Assembly: GCA_963711505.1 (NCBI GenBank) | Contig: CAVQEJ010000001.1 | Coordinates: 248,001-312,000 of the forward strand | DNA length: 64,000 bases | Reading direction: 5' to 3' | DNA from: JAGWRA01 sp963711505 | Lineage (GTDB): Bacteria > Acidobacteriota > Vicinamibacteria > Vicinamibacterales > CAVVIG01 | Part shown: positions 27,683 to 37,224 of the stretch, one piece after another | Numbering within the stretch: position 1 is the first letter of the stretch | Layout: each line of letters starts with the position of its first letter | Program-made: the position numbers and the translations under genes | Notes under the pieces: model-generated | What the model saw: the letters and a program-made list of their open reading frames with translations, nothing else | Told to the model about the DNA's origin: nothing | Database searches by the model: none

Positions 27683-30505
27683 CTACTTCCGGTCGAACTC
27701 GGCCAGGGCGGCGTCGTCGTGGTTGAGATCGATGCCGCGGAACTTCCCGGCGAGCGGCACGCGCAGCTCCTCGACCCGGTGGGTGATCCGCATGATCACG
27801 TCCTGCGACGGCGCGTCGCTGTATTGCACCGTGACGGTCACCGGCAGATCGAAGAGCTCCTGGTTCTGCTGTTCGGCGTGCAGCACGAGCACCTGGCCGG
27901 ACGGCGTGTCGACGACCTGGCTGCTGACGGCGATGTGCGGGATGCGGTCGCCGTAGATCCAGCCGTCGAAGAACCGCTCGAGAGGCTCGTGCGCTTCGGC
28001 CTCCATCGCCTTGCGCAGGTCGTCGGTGCCGACCTTGCGGAAGCGTGACGCCATGTAGAACCGGCGGAGGCCGGCGAAGAAGGTCTGGTCGCCGAGGAGC
28101 CGCCGGAGCATGTGGAGCACGAGCGCGCCCTTGTCGTAGACCAGCGCGCGGTAGACGCGGGGATCGTTCTTGATGTGGCCGAGGCGATAGCCGAGATAGA
28201 TCGGCCCCTGGTCCGAGTCGTCGAGCGCCCACCGGCGCATCTGGTGCAGGATGCCCTCGAAGACGTCCTCGCCGCGATGGTGTTGGGCGTAGAGCGCGGC
28301 GAAGTACTGCGCGAAGCCCTCGCTGATCCACTGCTCGTGATAGTTGGCCGGACCGACCGCCTGGCCCCACCACTGGTGGGCGAGCTCGTGCGCGAGGAAG
28401 AACTCGGGATAGTCACGAAACGATGCCGGGTCGTGGCGCCACGAGTAGGGCGTCGTCGGCAGCGGCTGGTTCAACGCCGCGAAGTACCCGGGGCTGTGTC
28501 CGCCGGGCAGGTTGCTCTCGATGAGCGCGAGCGTGAAGCTCGGGTACGGACAATCGCCCATCAGGGAGGCGTAGAACGTCGCGATGTCGGCGGCCCGCTC
28601 CTGTTCGGGCTTCTCGTGCTCCCGCTGCCGCTTGGTGGTCTCCACCGAGAGCGTCAGGCTGTCGTAGTACACGCCCGGCCGGCGGTCGGCCGTGGCCGGC
28701 TCGCCGGCGTCGTCGCTGATGACGGCCGGACGATCGGCGCGGGGAATCGTCACCGTCACCGGCTCGGCCTGCAGGTCGACGAAGCGGCTGATGATGCACG
28801 CCAGGTACTGCAGCGGCTGCGTCGCCACGAAGACGTACAGCTTGCGCGCCGGGAGCGTGCCCGCCGACGGGAGCGCGACCGGCGACCCGTTGGCCTTCGC
28901 GCCGCTCGCAACGCACTGGTATTCCTGCGGCACGGTGAGGCGGAGCGTGGCCGTGGCGTAGCCGTCGATCGGCGACTGGGGGTACCAGTAGCTCTGGTTG
29001 CTGTAGAGGAAGCTCGGCTCGGGATCGATGATCGGCCCGTCGGGCCGCTGCAGCGGCGGCAGCTGGCCGCCGTTCACGTTCAGCGTCTCGCGCGTGGTCG
29101 GCTGCGGCCGGAGCCGGCCGGCGTAGGAGATGGTCAGGCTGAACTCCGTCCCCTGCGCGACGTACGACGGCAGGTTGACGACGATGCTGTTCTGGTCGCG
29201 GACGCGGACGCTCAGGAGCTGCCCGTACTGCTGGCTGGAGACGCTGCGGACGGTGAGCGGATCGGCGAGCCGCAGCGTGAGGTGATTGATCGCCGTCGAG
29301 CGGACGCGGATCGTCAGCTCCGTGCGGCCCGACACCCAGAGCCGCGCCGGATCGAGCGACGCGTCGACGTCGTAGTGCAGCACTGCGTAGTGCGCGAGGT
29401 CGTCCTCGTTGTAGAAGCGCCCGCGCGACGCCAGCTTCTCCTTCGACGCGTACAGCGCGATGTTGTGCCGGTGCTCGCGGTCGAACAGCGTGATGTCCTC
29501 GGGATCCGCCATCGACCGGGCGTAGGTCAGCGTGCCGAACTTGTCGGTGTCGATCTCGCTCAGGAAATCGCCCGAGGTCGGCAGCAGGGACCAGGTCCCG
29601 GGACTGAACTCGCTCACGTCCAGCGCGAACGACTTGGTCATCTCCGTCTCGAAGACGTCGGTCGCCTTCTTCAGCTCCCTCGGATCGACCGTCCGCGCCA
29701 CCAGCGCATCCGTCGAGAGGTGGTTCTCGAGATCGGCGGGATTCAGCCGGACGAACGCCGTGTCGAAGGGCGTGTCCAGCGTCTCGCTGCCGCAGAAGAT
29801 CTTCACCTGCCCCCGCTCCATCTCGGGCGCGGGGCGGAACACCATCTCGCCATGGCCGAGCAGCACCAGCGCCGTCGTGCCGCCGTCGGCCTGGGCCACG
29901 AAGACCGAGCCGGCCGGCAGTCGCAATTCCAGGTCCTCCGCGCGGATGACGAGATTGCGCGCCGCGTACTCCTTGGTCGCATCCAGCGAGAGCTGTTTCA
30001 GGCCGTTGATGATGCCGAGGACCTTCTGTCCGGCCAGCCGCCAGGGTTGCGGCTCGTCGGTGCGCGTGCCGGCGGAGCCGCCGGGGCGCCGCACGTCGAG
30101 CCGCCACGTGGCGAGCCGGGCGCGCGCGCCGTGCTGGATGAAGGCGTCGACGATGAGACGGTAGCCGTTGCCGGGCAGCGTCCCCTCGAGCGGGCCGCGG
30201 GCCCGCTCGTGCAGGGCGACGAAGGTTACCCCCGGACCGAGGTTCTGTTCGGCGAATTCCCCGGCCTGCTGGCGATCGGCGGTCGTGGAGAGCAGCGAGA
30301 GGTAGGCGTCGGCCGAGCCCGTGCGGACGGCCTGTTCGACCTGGGTCAGCAGCGCATGGATGCCGGCCGATTCCGCCTGGCCTGGCGAGGGCTCGGCCGC
30401 CTGCTGCGCCGCGCCGGGCGCGACCCCGGCGAGCAGGACGCACAGCAGGGTCGCCGGGATTGGCCGGCGCCGCGCGATCCGGATCCCGGAGAGGCGTACA
30501 CCCAT
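27683..30505 (-). CDS. M1-family zinc metallopeptidase, secreted
   Basis: A 940-residue exported aminopeptidase-like protein. The N-terminal signal (about 14-36, IPATLLCVLLAGVAPGAAQ) is followed by a long N-terminal region of about 300 residues with no recognised domain. The M1 N-domain (about 390-560) comes next, then the catalytic domain with HELAH (His706, His710) and the third zinc ligand Glu in NYHEQWISEGFAQYFAAL. The GAMEN exopeptidase motif is not seen in standard form (LPGGHSPGYF occupies that region), so it may differ from classical aminopeptidases. Start at ATG 30505; other ATGs lie close. Confidence 0.9.
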   Translation of the reverse strand: MGVRLSGIRIARRRPIPATLLCVLLAGVAPGAAQQAAEPSPGQAESAGIHALLTQVEQAVRTGSADAYLSLLSTTADRQQAGEFAEQNLGPGVTFVALHERARGPLEGTLPGNGYRLIVDAFIQHGARARLATWRLDVRRPGGSAGTRTDEPQPWRLAGQKVLGIINGLKQLSLDATKEYAARNLVIRAEDLELRLPAGSVFVAQADGGTTALVLLGHGEMVFRPAPEMERGQVKIFCGSETLDTPFDTAFVRLNPADLENHLSTDALVARTVDPRELKKATDVFETEMTKSFALDVSEFSPGTWSLLPTSGDFLSEIDTDKFGTLTYARSMADPEDITLFDREHRHNIALYASKEKLASRGRFYNEDDLAHYAVLHYDVDASLDPARLWVSGRTELTIRVRSTAINHLTLRLADPLTVRSVSSQQYGQLLSVRVRDQNSIVVNLPSYVAQGTEFSLTISYAGRLRPQPTTRETLNVNGGQLPPLQRPDGPIIDPEPSFLYSNQSYWYPQSPIDGYATATLRLTVPQEYQCVASGAKANGSPVALPSAGTLPARKLYVFVATQPLQYLACIISRFVDLQAEPVTVTIPRADRPAVISDDAGEPATADRRPGVYYDSLTLSVETTKRQREHEKPEQERAADIATFYASLMGDCPYPSFTLALIESNLPGGHSPGYFAALNQPLPTTPYSWRHDPASFRDYPEFFLAHELAHQWWGQAVGPANYHEQWISEGFAQYFAALYAQHHRGEDVFEGILHQMRRWALDDSDQGPIYLGYRLGHIKNDPRVYRALVYDKGALVLHMLRRLLGDQTFFAGLRRFYMASRFRKVGTDDLRKAMEAEAHEPLERFFDGWIYGDRIPHIAVSSQVVDTPSGQVLVLHAEQQNQELFDLPVTVTVQYSDAPSQDVIMRITHRVEELRVPLAGKFRGIDLNHDDAALAEFDRK

Positions 30506-30888
30506 GTCGAGCCCCCTCGTGGCTGACAGTTCCGCGCGTTTGTAGTGGAGCGTCTACCTTACCTTAGACACCGGAGGCTCGGTTTCGGCTCGGGTCTTCC
30601 AACTGTTGACGGCTGATGCCTGTATGACGAGATCGTGAGGGTTGGCGTTCCCGCTGTGAAGAACCATTGGGGACGCCCGCGGCGGATCCATTCGCCTGTG
30701 CGATGTCGGTTGACGGCGGTCACTGCGGGGGCGGGGTCGACTCCAGATTCCTGGACCAGCTCGGCAGCGACGCGGGGCGGAGCCCCACGGCGTAACGGCC
30801 CGCACGGCGGGCCCGCGACCGGAACGGAGCGAGCTGCGTGAGGCGAGCGAGTGAAGGGAGCCGGGGTGTGGGGCGGAGCCCCACGTAA
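30506..30888. other. 383-bp intergenic region with repeat copy 2
   Basis: Lies upstream of the M1 gene and downstream of the GT-C gene, both on the minus strand. The M1-proximal part (about 30540-30690) is less GC-rich and probably holds the M1 promoter. The rest is occupied by repeat copy 2. No gene seen. Confidence 0.5.
30793..30883. repeat. 90-bp dispersed repeat, copy 2
   Basis: Same blocks as 2529-2624. This copy is bracketed by two direct copies of GGGGCGGAGCCCCACG (about 30776-30791 and 30870-30885), which could be a duplicated end or a target duplication. Confidence 0.75.
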
Positions 30889-32928
30889 TTAATGCCCCGG
30901 CAGGGCGAAGACGCGATCGCCCCCGAAGTTGGCGATCGGCCGGGCGCCGTGCGACTCGATCCAGGCCGTGACGATCGGCCCGCGCGCGCCGAGGTAGAGC
31001 CCTTCGTGGACGATGGCGTACGCCGCGTCCGAGGCCGCCAGCGCGCTCCAGGCCACATCGGGCTTCGTCAGGACGTGGCGCAGTGCCTCCCGCGTCACGA
31101 GGTAGGCCTTCGGGAAGCCGCCGCTGTAGCCGTCCAGCAGCGGGTGCCAGTGCGCGGTCGAGAAGTACATGTAGCGGAGCGTGATCGGGTACTCGCCGAA
31201 GGGGAACTCCGCGATCGGCGCGCCGGCCGGCAACGTGCGCACGAAGGCGTACACCGGCGGGAAGTCGGCGCGCGCCGGGATCGGGCCGCGCGGCAGCTCC
31301 ACTTCCTGGTGATTGACGTCGGGCCACTGCTCGCTGAGGCCGATCGGCGCGACCCAGGCGTCCATGAGGATGAGGAGGCAGGCGGCGACGAGCAGCGGCA
31401 CGCCGATCCGCCGGCGGCGCTCCACGGCGAGCGCGCCGTACCCGGCGACGACGGCGAGGAACAGCCCGACGATCATCCCGTAGCGCGCCGGCACGCGCAG
31501 GCCGTTGAAGCCCGGCATCCAGTCGTAGAACACGCCGTACACGGATCCACCGTGCAGGTCGCGTCCGAAGGAATGCAGGTACGGGCCGAGCGACATCCAG
31601 GCGGCGAGCAGCATCAGGCCGACGAACAGTCCGGGTGCGCGGCCCGCGAACCGGGCGAGGAAGCTGCGGGCGCGCGGCGAGATGGCCAGCAGCAGCACGA
31701 GCGCCCAGACGACCGTCCGCAGGATGCGCGCGGCGTTGGTCACCTTGATCGGGATCACGGCGGTGGCGAGCGTGAACGGGCCGGTGAGCAGCATCACCAG
31801 GCCGAGGCCGACGTAGGTCAGCACCACGATCGCCACGACGATGCCGGCGAGGTGCTGCCAGCGCCGGACGGGCGTTCGATCGCGGCTCTGCCGCCAGGCC
31901 GCCGCCAGTCCGCTGACGAAGCCGACCAGGCCGAGCGCGTACGCCGTGAAGCCGAGGAACAGCTCGCCTTCCGCCTTCGGGAACACCTTCAGCGTCCCGC
32001 CCCATACCCGCAGCCGCGTGGTCGTCGTCAGGTAGCTGTAGACGTCGGCGGAGAAGGCGTCGACTTCGGCGAGGCCGCGCGGCGGGAAGCCGAGTGCCCG
32101 CAGCTCCAGGTACGGCCAGGCGAAGGGGAGCGTCAGGGCGGCGACGCCGGCCGCCGCCACGGCGAGGTCGCGCCAGAGCGGCAGGTCGCGCCACAGCCGC
32201 CGCCGGCCGATCTCCACCAGCATGAAGATGGCGAACGGCACGGTGAAGTACACCATGTAGTAGCCGCACGACAGGTTCTCGGCCACGAGCGCGAGCGCCC
32301 CGCCCGCCAGCGCCCGCCGGCTGCGCGTGTTGAAGTAGCGCGTGAAGCCGAAGAGCGCGAACGGCATCCATTGCGACGACAGCACCTGCAGGTGCGAGAA
32401 CTGGCCGGCGCGGTAGGGCAGGAAGGCGAAGACCATGCCGGCGACGAAGGCCGGCCAGCGCCGGCCGGTGAGCTCGCGCACGAACAGGTAGGTGCCGAGC
32501 CCCGACAGCACCCACGTCGAGAGGAACAGCAGGTTGTAGCAGAGCACGAGGTTGCCCGTGAGGGCGTAGACCGGCGCGATCTCCAGCGCCTGCGCCGTCA
32601 GGTGCTCCGAGTAGGCGAGCGCGAGCGGCGCCGGAGAGAAGATGTTCGCGTTCCAGTAGCCCGAGAGCGCGTGAAGGTGACCGCTCAGGAACCCGAGGAT
32701 GTGGTGGACGTCCCACCCGAGGATCCAGCAGTTGAGCAGCGGGTCGCCGAGGTCGGCCGGCAGGTTGCGCGTGAGGCTGCCGGCGAGCGGCCACGTCATG
32801 ACGAGCGTCAGGACGAGGTACGCCGCCGTGGCGGCGGTCGTGCCCGGTCCGAGCGTGAAGCGGGCGGCGAGGCCGACGGGAGTCGGTGCCGGTGTCCGCC
32901 GCGGGGACGGCTGGTCGGCGCGGGTCAC
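30889..32928 (-). CDS. large polytopic membrane protein, GT-C glycosyltransferase-like
   Basis: 679 residues with about 12 membrane helices in the first 500 residues and a C-terminal soluble region (about 560-679). The first extracellular loop (about 50-110, NLPADLGDPLLNCWILGWDV) carries acidic residues as in GT-C enzymes that use lipid-linked sugars. I do not recognise a specific family. It starts at GTG 32928, overlapping the AI-2E stop (GTGA), and is third in the operon aminotransferase, AI-2E, GT-C. Alternative: a membrane protein of unknown function. Confidence 0.7.
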   Translation of the reverse strand: MTRADQPSPRRTPAPTPVGLAARFTLGPGTTAATAAYLVLTLVMTWPLAGSLTRNLPADLGDPLLNCWILGWDVHHILGFLSGHLHALSGYWNANIFSPAPLALAYSEHLTAQALEIAPVYALTGNLVLCYNLLFLSTWVLSGLGTYLFVRELTGRRWPAFVAGMVFAFLPYRAGQFSHLQVLSSQWMPFALFGFTRYFNTRSRRALAGGALALVAENLSCGYYMVYFTVPFAIFMLVEIGRRRLWRDLPLWRDLAVAAAGVAALTLPFAWPYLELRALGFPPRGLAEVDAFSADVYSYLTTTTRLRVWGGTLKVFPKAEGELFLGFTAYALGLVGFVSGLAAAWRQSRDRTPVRRWQHLAGIVVAIVVLTYVGLGLVMLLTGPFTLATAVIPIKVTNAARILRTVVWALVLLLAISPRARSFLARFAGRAPGLFVGLMLLAAWMSLGPYLHSFGRDLHGGSVYGVFYDWMPGFNGLRVPARYGMIVGLFLAVVAGYGALAVERRRRIGVPLLVAACLLILMDAWVAPIGLSEQWPDVNHQEVELPRGPIPARADFPPVYAFVRTLPAGAPIAEFPFGEYPITLRYMYFSTAHWHPLLDGYSGGFPKAYLVTREALRHVLTKPDVAWSALAASDAAYAIVHEGLYLGARGPIVTAWIESHGARPIANFGGDRVFALPGH

Positions 32929-33965
32929 GGGATCGCGGTGCCGTTGTCGGCCGGCATCAGCTCGTCGAACACGACGGCGAGGATGGCGGCCGTCGGGACG
33001 GCCAGCACGGCGCCGATGAAGCCGCTGAGTGAATAGCCGATGAACAGCGCGACGGTGACCGTCACGGCGCTGAGACCGACGCGGTTCTTCATGATCATCG
33101 GCACCAGAATATTCGATTCGACCTGCTGCAACGCAACGAAGAAGACGAGGACGATCAGGGCCTGGTGGAGCGAACCGGTGAGGGCGACGCCGACGGCGCA
33201 CGCGCCGGCGATGAACGGCCCGAACATCGGGATGAACTCGCCCGCGCCGGCAATCAGCGCCAGGATGGCGGCGAACCGCACGCCGATCAGGTGCAGGCCG
33301 ATGGCGACGGCCGTCCCCATGACACCGGCCAGCATCAGGTTCGCCAGCAGCCAGCTGTTGACGCGGCTCACCACCTGGTTCGCCATGGTGATGACCTGCG
33401 CCCGCTCGCGCTCGGGGAAGAGCCGCGCGAGCGTCTGCGACAGCGTGCGCGCCTCGACGAGCAGGTAGAAGCTGAGGAACAGGATCGTCGCCAGCGCCAT
33501 CACCGCGCCGGCCATCGTCGACGCCGCCGTCGCGATGGTCGTCACCGTCGTGCCGCCGGCCGACTGGACGGCCTCCTGCAGCGAGACGTGCGCGCCGAGC
33601 AGGTGCGCCTGCCGCAGCAGATCCTGCAGGCGCGCCGCGAGGTCCGGCAGGGCGGCGAGCAGCGCCTGCCCCTGCGCGACGATCGGCGGCACCACGAGCA
33701 GCGCCAGGCCGATGAGGAGGCTGACGACGACGAGATAGACGGCGAAGATGGCGAGCACGTGCGGCAGCCGGTGCCGGCGGGGGCGGGCGCCGTCGCGATC
33801 GATCAGCCGGACGAGCGGCGCGAAGCCCATGGCGAGCAGCGCGCTGATGTAGATGACGAGCAGCGCGTACCGCGCGACGTACAGCGCCCAGAGCACGACA
33901 CCGCTCACCGCGACGACGGTGACCGTGCGGAGCAGGCGCCGGTTGAACTCGCGGTCGGTGCTCAC
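32925..33965 (-). CDS. AI-2E family transporter (PerM/TqsA-like)
   Basis: A 346-residue membrane protein. N-terminal helices (about 13-50 and 68-95) are followed by an amphipathic soluble region (about 95-150) and the conserved C-terminal half: AQVITMANQVVSRVNSWLLA, LALIAGAGEFIPMFGPFIAG, LQQVESNILVPMIMKNRVGL. These proteins export small molecules or ions; the signal molecule AI-2 is only one documented case. GTG start at 33965, adjacent to the aminotransferase stop. Confidence 0.9.
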   Translation of the reverse strand: MSTDREFNRRLLRTVTVVAVSGVVLWALYVARYALLVIYISALLAMGFAPLVRLIDRDGARPRRHRLPHVLAIFAVYLVVVSLLIGLALLVVPPIVAQGQALLAALPDLAARLQDLLRQAHLLGAHVSLQEAVQSAGGTTVTTIATAASTMAGAVMALATILFLSFYLLVEARTLSQTLARLFPERERAQVITMANQVVSRVNSWLLANLMLAGVMGTAVAIGLHLIGVRFAAILALIAGAGEFIPMFGPFIAGACAVGVALTGSLHQALIVLVFFVALQQVESNILVPMIMKNRVGLSAVTVTVALFIGYSLSGFIGAVLAVPTAAILAVVFDELMPADNGTAIP

Positions 33966-35189
33966 TCAGTCGTGCAGGAATCCGCTGGTGAAGGTGGCAA
34001 CGGCGTCGAAGACCTCGTCGAGCTCGGCGGGCGACGCCAGGAACACGACGCGGAAGAAGCCGCCGGTGGCCGGCATGTTGAAGCCCGATCCGTACACGCA
34101 CAGGACGCCCGCCGCGCGCAGCAGGCCGAGCACGTAGTCGACGTCCGTCCGGCCGGGCGGCAGGGTCACCTGCGGCATCGCGTAGAACGCCGCGCGCGGC
34201 TCGACGCAGCTGATGCCCTCGATGGCGTTCAGCCGGCGGGCCGTCAGCTGCGCGCGGACCTTCAGCTCCGCGCGGAACTGCACCTGGTGCGCGCGATCAC
34301 CGTCGATCGCCGCCGCAATGGCGTACTGCATCGGCACCGTGCTGCACAGCCGCCCGTCCGCCAGCTTCTGAATCGCGGCCAGCACCGGATCGAGCTGCGC
34401 GTGGCGGCCGACCGCCAGCCAGCCCGTGCGCCAGCCCGGCGCGAGATAGCCCTTCGACAGGCTCGAGCAGGAGATGATCGGCGCATCCGGCGCCAGGCTG
34501 CCGATCGGGGCGACCGACCCCTCGTAGCCCATGTCGCCGTACACCTCGTCGGCGATGAGGACGAGCCGGTGCGTCTCGGCCAGCTCGATGAGCGCGCGCC
34601 GGACCTCCGGCGGATAGATCGCGCCGGTCGGATTGTTCGGATCGATGACCACCAGCACGCGCGTCTTCGGCGTGATGAGGCTGCGGAGGTGGTCGAGATC
34701 CGGCATCCAGCCGGTCGCCGGATCGGTGCGGTAGAAGCGCGCCTGCGCGTCGAGGCGCGCCAGGACCGCCGTGTAGAGGGGATAGGTGGGGATCGGAACG
34801 AGCACCTCGCCGCCGGGATCGACCAGCGCCGTCAGCGCGAGCTCGATCGCCTCCGACGTCCCGGCCGTCACGACGACCCGATCGGCCGACACCGGGAATC
34901 CGCGCGTCGTCAGCTCAGCGGCGATCGACTGGCGCGCCGGCAGGATGCCGACCGACGGGCCGTAGCCGTTGTGGCCGTCGCGCAGGGCGCGCTCGACGGC
35001 CGCGATCATGTGCGGGGGCGTCTGGAACCCGCAGGCCACCGGATCGCCGATATTGAGGTACCGCACCTTCCGGCCCGAGGCCTCGAGCTGCCTGGCCTCG
35101 GCGACGATGTTCCGGATGGCGTACTGGAAGCGGCCGACGCGCTCGGCGACGGGAAACGGGGCGCTGGGCGCGCCGACATGCGATGCCAT
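33966..35189 (-). CDS. PLP-dependent aminotransferase class I/II, AlaA/AspC-like
   Basis: A 407-residue fold-type I aminotransferase. It has YLNIGDPVACGFQTP near residue 45, the phosphate-site VVTAGTSEAIELAL, the PLP ring contacts VVIDPNNPTGAIY and LIADEVYGDMGYEG, the Schiff-base Lys in SCSSLSKGYLAPGWRTGWL, and the terminal carboxylate-binding Arg in GGFFRVVFLAS. NIGDP plus the sequence length fit the alanine (glutamate-pyruvate) transaminase branch. It is first in a three-gene operon (35189 to 30889). Confidence 0.9.
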   Translation of the reverse strand: MASHVGAPSAPFPVAERVGRFQYAIRNIVAEARQLEASGRKVRYLNIGDPVACGFQTPPHMIAAVERALRDGHNGYGPSVGILPARQSIAAELTTRGFPVSADRVVVTAGTSEAIELALTALVDPGGEVLVPIPTYPLYTAVLARLDAQARFYRTDPATGWMPDLDHLRSLITPKTRVLVVIDPNNPTGAIYPPEVRRALIELAETHRLVLIADEVYGDMGYEGSVAPIGSLAPDAPIISCSSLSKGYLAPGWRTGWLAVGRHAQLDPVLAAIQKLADGRLCSTVPMQYAIAAAIDGDRAHQVQFRAELKVRAQLTARRLNAIEGISCVEPRAAFYAMPQVTLPPGRTDVDYVLGLLRAAGVLCVYGSGFNMPATGGFFRVVFLASPAELDEVFDAVATFTSGFLHD

Positions 35190-35396
35190 GGAGCCATCTT
35201 ACGCGATCGGGACCGGCCTCCCGGGAGCACGGCTCCGGCTCAGGTTAATGTGCGAAATTCCGTCGTCTATGTAACAATTACGCTATCTGTTCGATCGTCC
35301 CGCTCAACTATCGGGCCCGATCTGCCGAAAAGAGGCCTGAAAGCGCGATGCCCTGAAGGGCCGGGTCTGGCAGGACCCTTGATACCAACCACCCAC

Positions 35397-36344
35397 ATGA
35401 GGCACGTCGCCCTCCCCCTTGTCGCGCTGCTGTTCCTGCTGGGGCAACCAGCTGGAGCCGCGCGGGCCCACGAGGCCTCCCAGCCGGTCTTCACGACCGG
35501 GGTCGACCTGGTGACGGTCAGCGCCATCGTGCGCGACCGGGAGGGGCGGATGGTCACGGGGCTGCAGGCGTCCGACTTCGAGGTGCTGGACGACGGAATG
35601 CCCAGGACCATTGTGCAATTCCGTGCGGATCAGGCCCCGGCGAGCGTGGCGCTGCTGATTGACACTAGCGGCAGCATGGAAATCGCCGATAAAATTGCGC
35701 AGGCGCGTGTCGCCGCCTCGGAACTGGTCGACGGTCTCGATCCGAAGCAGGACGAGACGGCCGTGTATGGGTTCGATACCGAGCTGCGGACGCTGCAGCC
35801 GTTCAGTGCACCGCGGTCGCTGCTGTCGACGTTCTCGGCACTGAAGCCGTACGGGGCGACGTCGCTGTACGACGCCATCGCCCAGGCGGCTCGCCGGGAG
35901 CAGGGGCGGCCGATGCCGCACCGGGCCGTCATCGTCTTCACCGACGGGCTGGACAATGCGAGCCGGCTGACGCCGAAGGAGGTGTCGGGGCTGGCGAGTT
36001 CGATCGACGTTCCGATCTACGTGGTCGCGGTCGTCTCGCCACTGGATCGCGCGACGGTGGCAGCGGGCGGTGTGGATGGTTCCGGCGCGTACACCACGGC
36101 AGCGGGTGCCCTGGCGGATCTCGGGCGCTGGACGGGAGGCGGGCTGCTGGTGGCGACCAACGACAGCGAGATGCGCGCCTCCATGCAGCGGATCGTGGCA
36201 GAGCTTCATCATCAATACGTGCTGGCGTTCGAGCCGGGGCTGCCGTCCGGGTGGCACCCGCTGGTGGTCCGGACGAAGAATCCCCGGTTCACCGTCGACG
36301 CCCGCGGGGGATATCTGGCGGGAACGTCCCGTCCGACGAGTTAG
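35397..36344 (+). CDS. secreted VWA-domain protein (acidobacterial type)
   Basis: 315 residues. The signal peptide (about 1-24) is followed by a short N-terminal beta domain (VDLVTVSAIVRDREGRMVTG, DFEVLDDGMPRTIVQF) typical of Acidobacteriota VWFA proteins. The von Willebrand A domain (about 85-270) has an intact MIDAS: LLIDTSGSME, a Thr in GATSLYDAI, and FTDGLDNAS. It may bind protein ligands by metal-dependent adhesion. It is 19 bp upstream of the OmpA-like gene, probably one unit. An AT-richer stretch at 35250-35290 could hold the promoter. Confidence 0.88.
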   Translation: MRHVALPLVALLFLLGQPAGAARAHEASQPVFTTGVDLVTVSAIVRDREGRMVTGLQASDFEVLDDGMPRTIVQFRADQAPASVALLIDTSGSMEIADKIAQARVAASELVDGLDPKQDETAVYGFDTELRTLQPFSAPRSLLSTFSALKPYGATSLYDAIAQAARREQGRPMPHRAVIVFTDGLDNASRLTPKEVSGLASSIDVPIYVVAVVSPLDRATVAAGGVDGSGAYTTAAGALADLGRWTGGGLLVATNDSEMRASMQRIVAELHHQYVLAFEPGLPSGWHPLVVRTKNPRFTVDARGGYLAGTSRPTS

Positions 36345-36363
36345 GACAGGAGAGGAGCAGAAC

Positions 36364-37041
36364 ATGCGAAGGTCATTGTTTGCCGTGTCGATTTCCGCGC
36401 TGGCGCTGGTTGCGTCGACGGCCTGCGCGACCAAGGGTTACGTGAACCAGCAGATCTCCGACGTCAACACGAAGGTCGAAGGGGTCTCGAAGGCCGTCGA
36501 AGCGACCCAGGCGCAGACGAAGGACAACGCCAACAAGATCCAGCAGGTGGATCAGTCGGCGCAGTCGGGCATCAGCGAGGCGAAGCAGTCGGCGAGCAGC
36601 GCGGCGCAGGCGGCTCAGCAGGCGCAGTCGACGGCCTCCCAGGCCAACACGACGGCGAGCGCGCTCGATCAGCAGTCCAAGCGGCTCGTGGCCGAAGTGG
36701 TGCTGAGCGAGGCGGAGGGCAACTTCAAGCTCGGCAGCGCGAAGCTGCCGGACAGCGCCACCGCGAAGCTCGACGACATGATGTCGCAGATGAAGGCCAA
36801 CCCGAAGGCCGTGTACTTCGAGATCGACGGCTACACGGATTCGACCGGGTCGGCGGCGCTCAACAAGCGGCTCGGCATGCGCCGCGCCGAAACCGTGCGC
36901 GACTACCTGTACACGAAGTACCAGGTGGCGCTGCACCGGATGAGCGTCTACAGCTACGGCGAGGCGGATCCGGCGGCGTCGAACCGGACGCGTGCCGGCC
37001 GGGCGCAGAATCGCCGCGTCGTCATCAAGGTCGTGCAGTAG
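36364..37041 (+). CDS. OmpA-family lipoprotein with coiled-coil stalk
   Basis: 225 residues. A lipoprotein signal with lipobox ASTAC (Cys21) is followed by an alanine- and glutamine-rich coiled coil of Lpp-like character (about 25-110). A C-terminal OmpA-like peptidoglycan-binding domain (about 118-225) has YFEIDGYTDSTGSAALNKRL, MRRAETVRDYL and GRAQNRRVVIKV. It likely tethers the outer membrane to the wall. The ribosome-binding site AGGAGAGGAG precedes the ATG at 36364. Confidence 0.92.
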   Translation: MRRSLFAVSISALALVASTACATKGYVNQQISDVNTKVEGVSKAVEATQAQTKDNANKIQQVDQSAQSGISEAKQSASSAAQAAQQAQSTASQANTTASALDQQSKRLVAEVVLSEAEGNFKLGSAKLPDSATAKLDDMMSQMKANPKAVYFEIDGYTDSTGSAALNKRLGMRRAETVRDYLYTKYQVALHRMSVYSYGEADPAASNRTRAGRAQNRRVVIKVVQ

Positions 37042-37051
37042 GAACCCGATC

Positions 37052-37077
37052 GTCCGGCCGGATCGTTCCGGCCGGAC
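37052..37077 (+). terminator. hairpin terminator after the OmpA-like gene
   Basis: Perfect 10-bp arms GTCCGGCCGG/CCGGCCGGAC with loop ATCGTT, ten bases after the stop. No clear T-tract. Confidence 0.6.
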
Positions 37078-37161
37078 CGTCGGATCGTCGGATTCACGAA
37101 GCCGTTCGTGGTCGAGCAGTCGACCGCGGGCGGCTTTCGTGTTTTCAGGGAGGGAATTCGT

Positions 37162-37184
37162 CATTCCCGCGGAAGCGGGAATCC
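37162..37184. repeat. ATTCCCGC-n-GCGGGAAT palindromic repeat
   Basis: CATTCCCGCGGAAGCGGGAAT resembles the widespread ATTCCC-N-GGGAAT repeat class (dRS3-like), a known landing site for some mobile elements. Single copy in this window. Confidence 0.55.
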
Positions 37185-37224
37185 AGCGGGGGCATCCGAA
37201 TCGAGCCTCCGGTTCGAGGACTCG

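Noticed and set aside
33165..36344. Very long plus-strand open frame of over 1000 codons
   Set aside because: Only its last third (35397-36344) is a real VWA gene. The rest is the antisense of the aminotransferase and AI-2E genes and is low-complexity, a high-GC artefact. The same applies to other long antisense frames (for example 4635-6392 plus, 28112-30526 plus, 11747-13861 plus).
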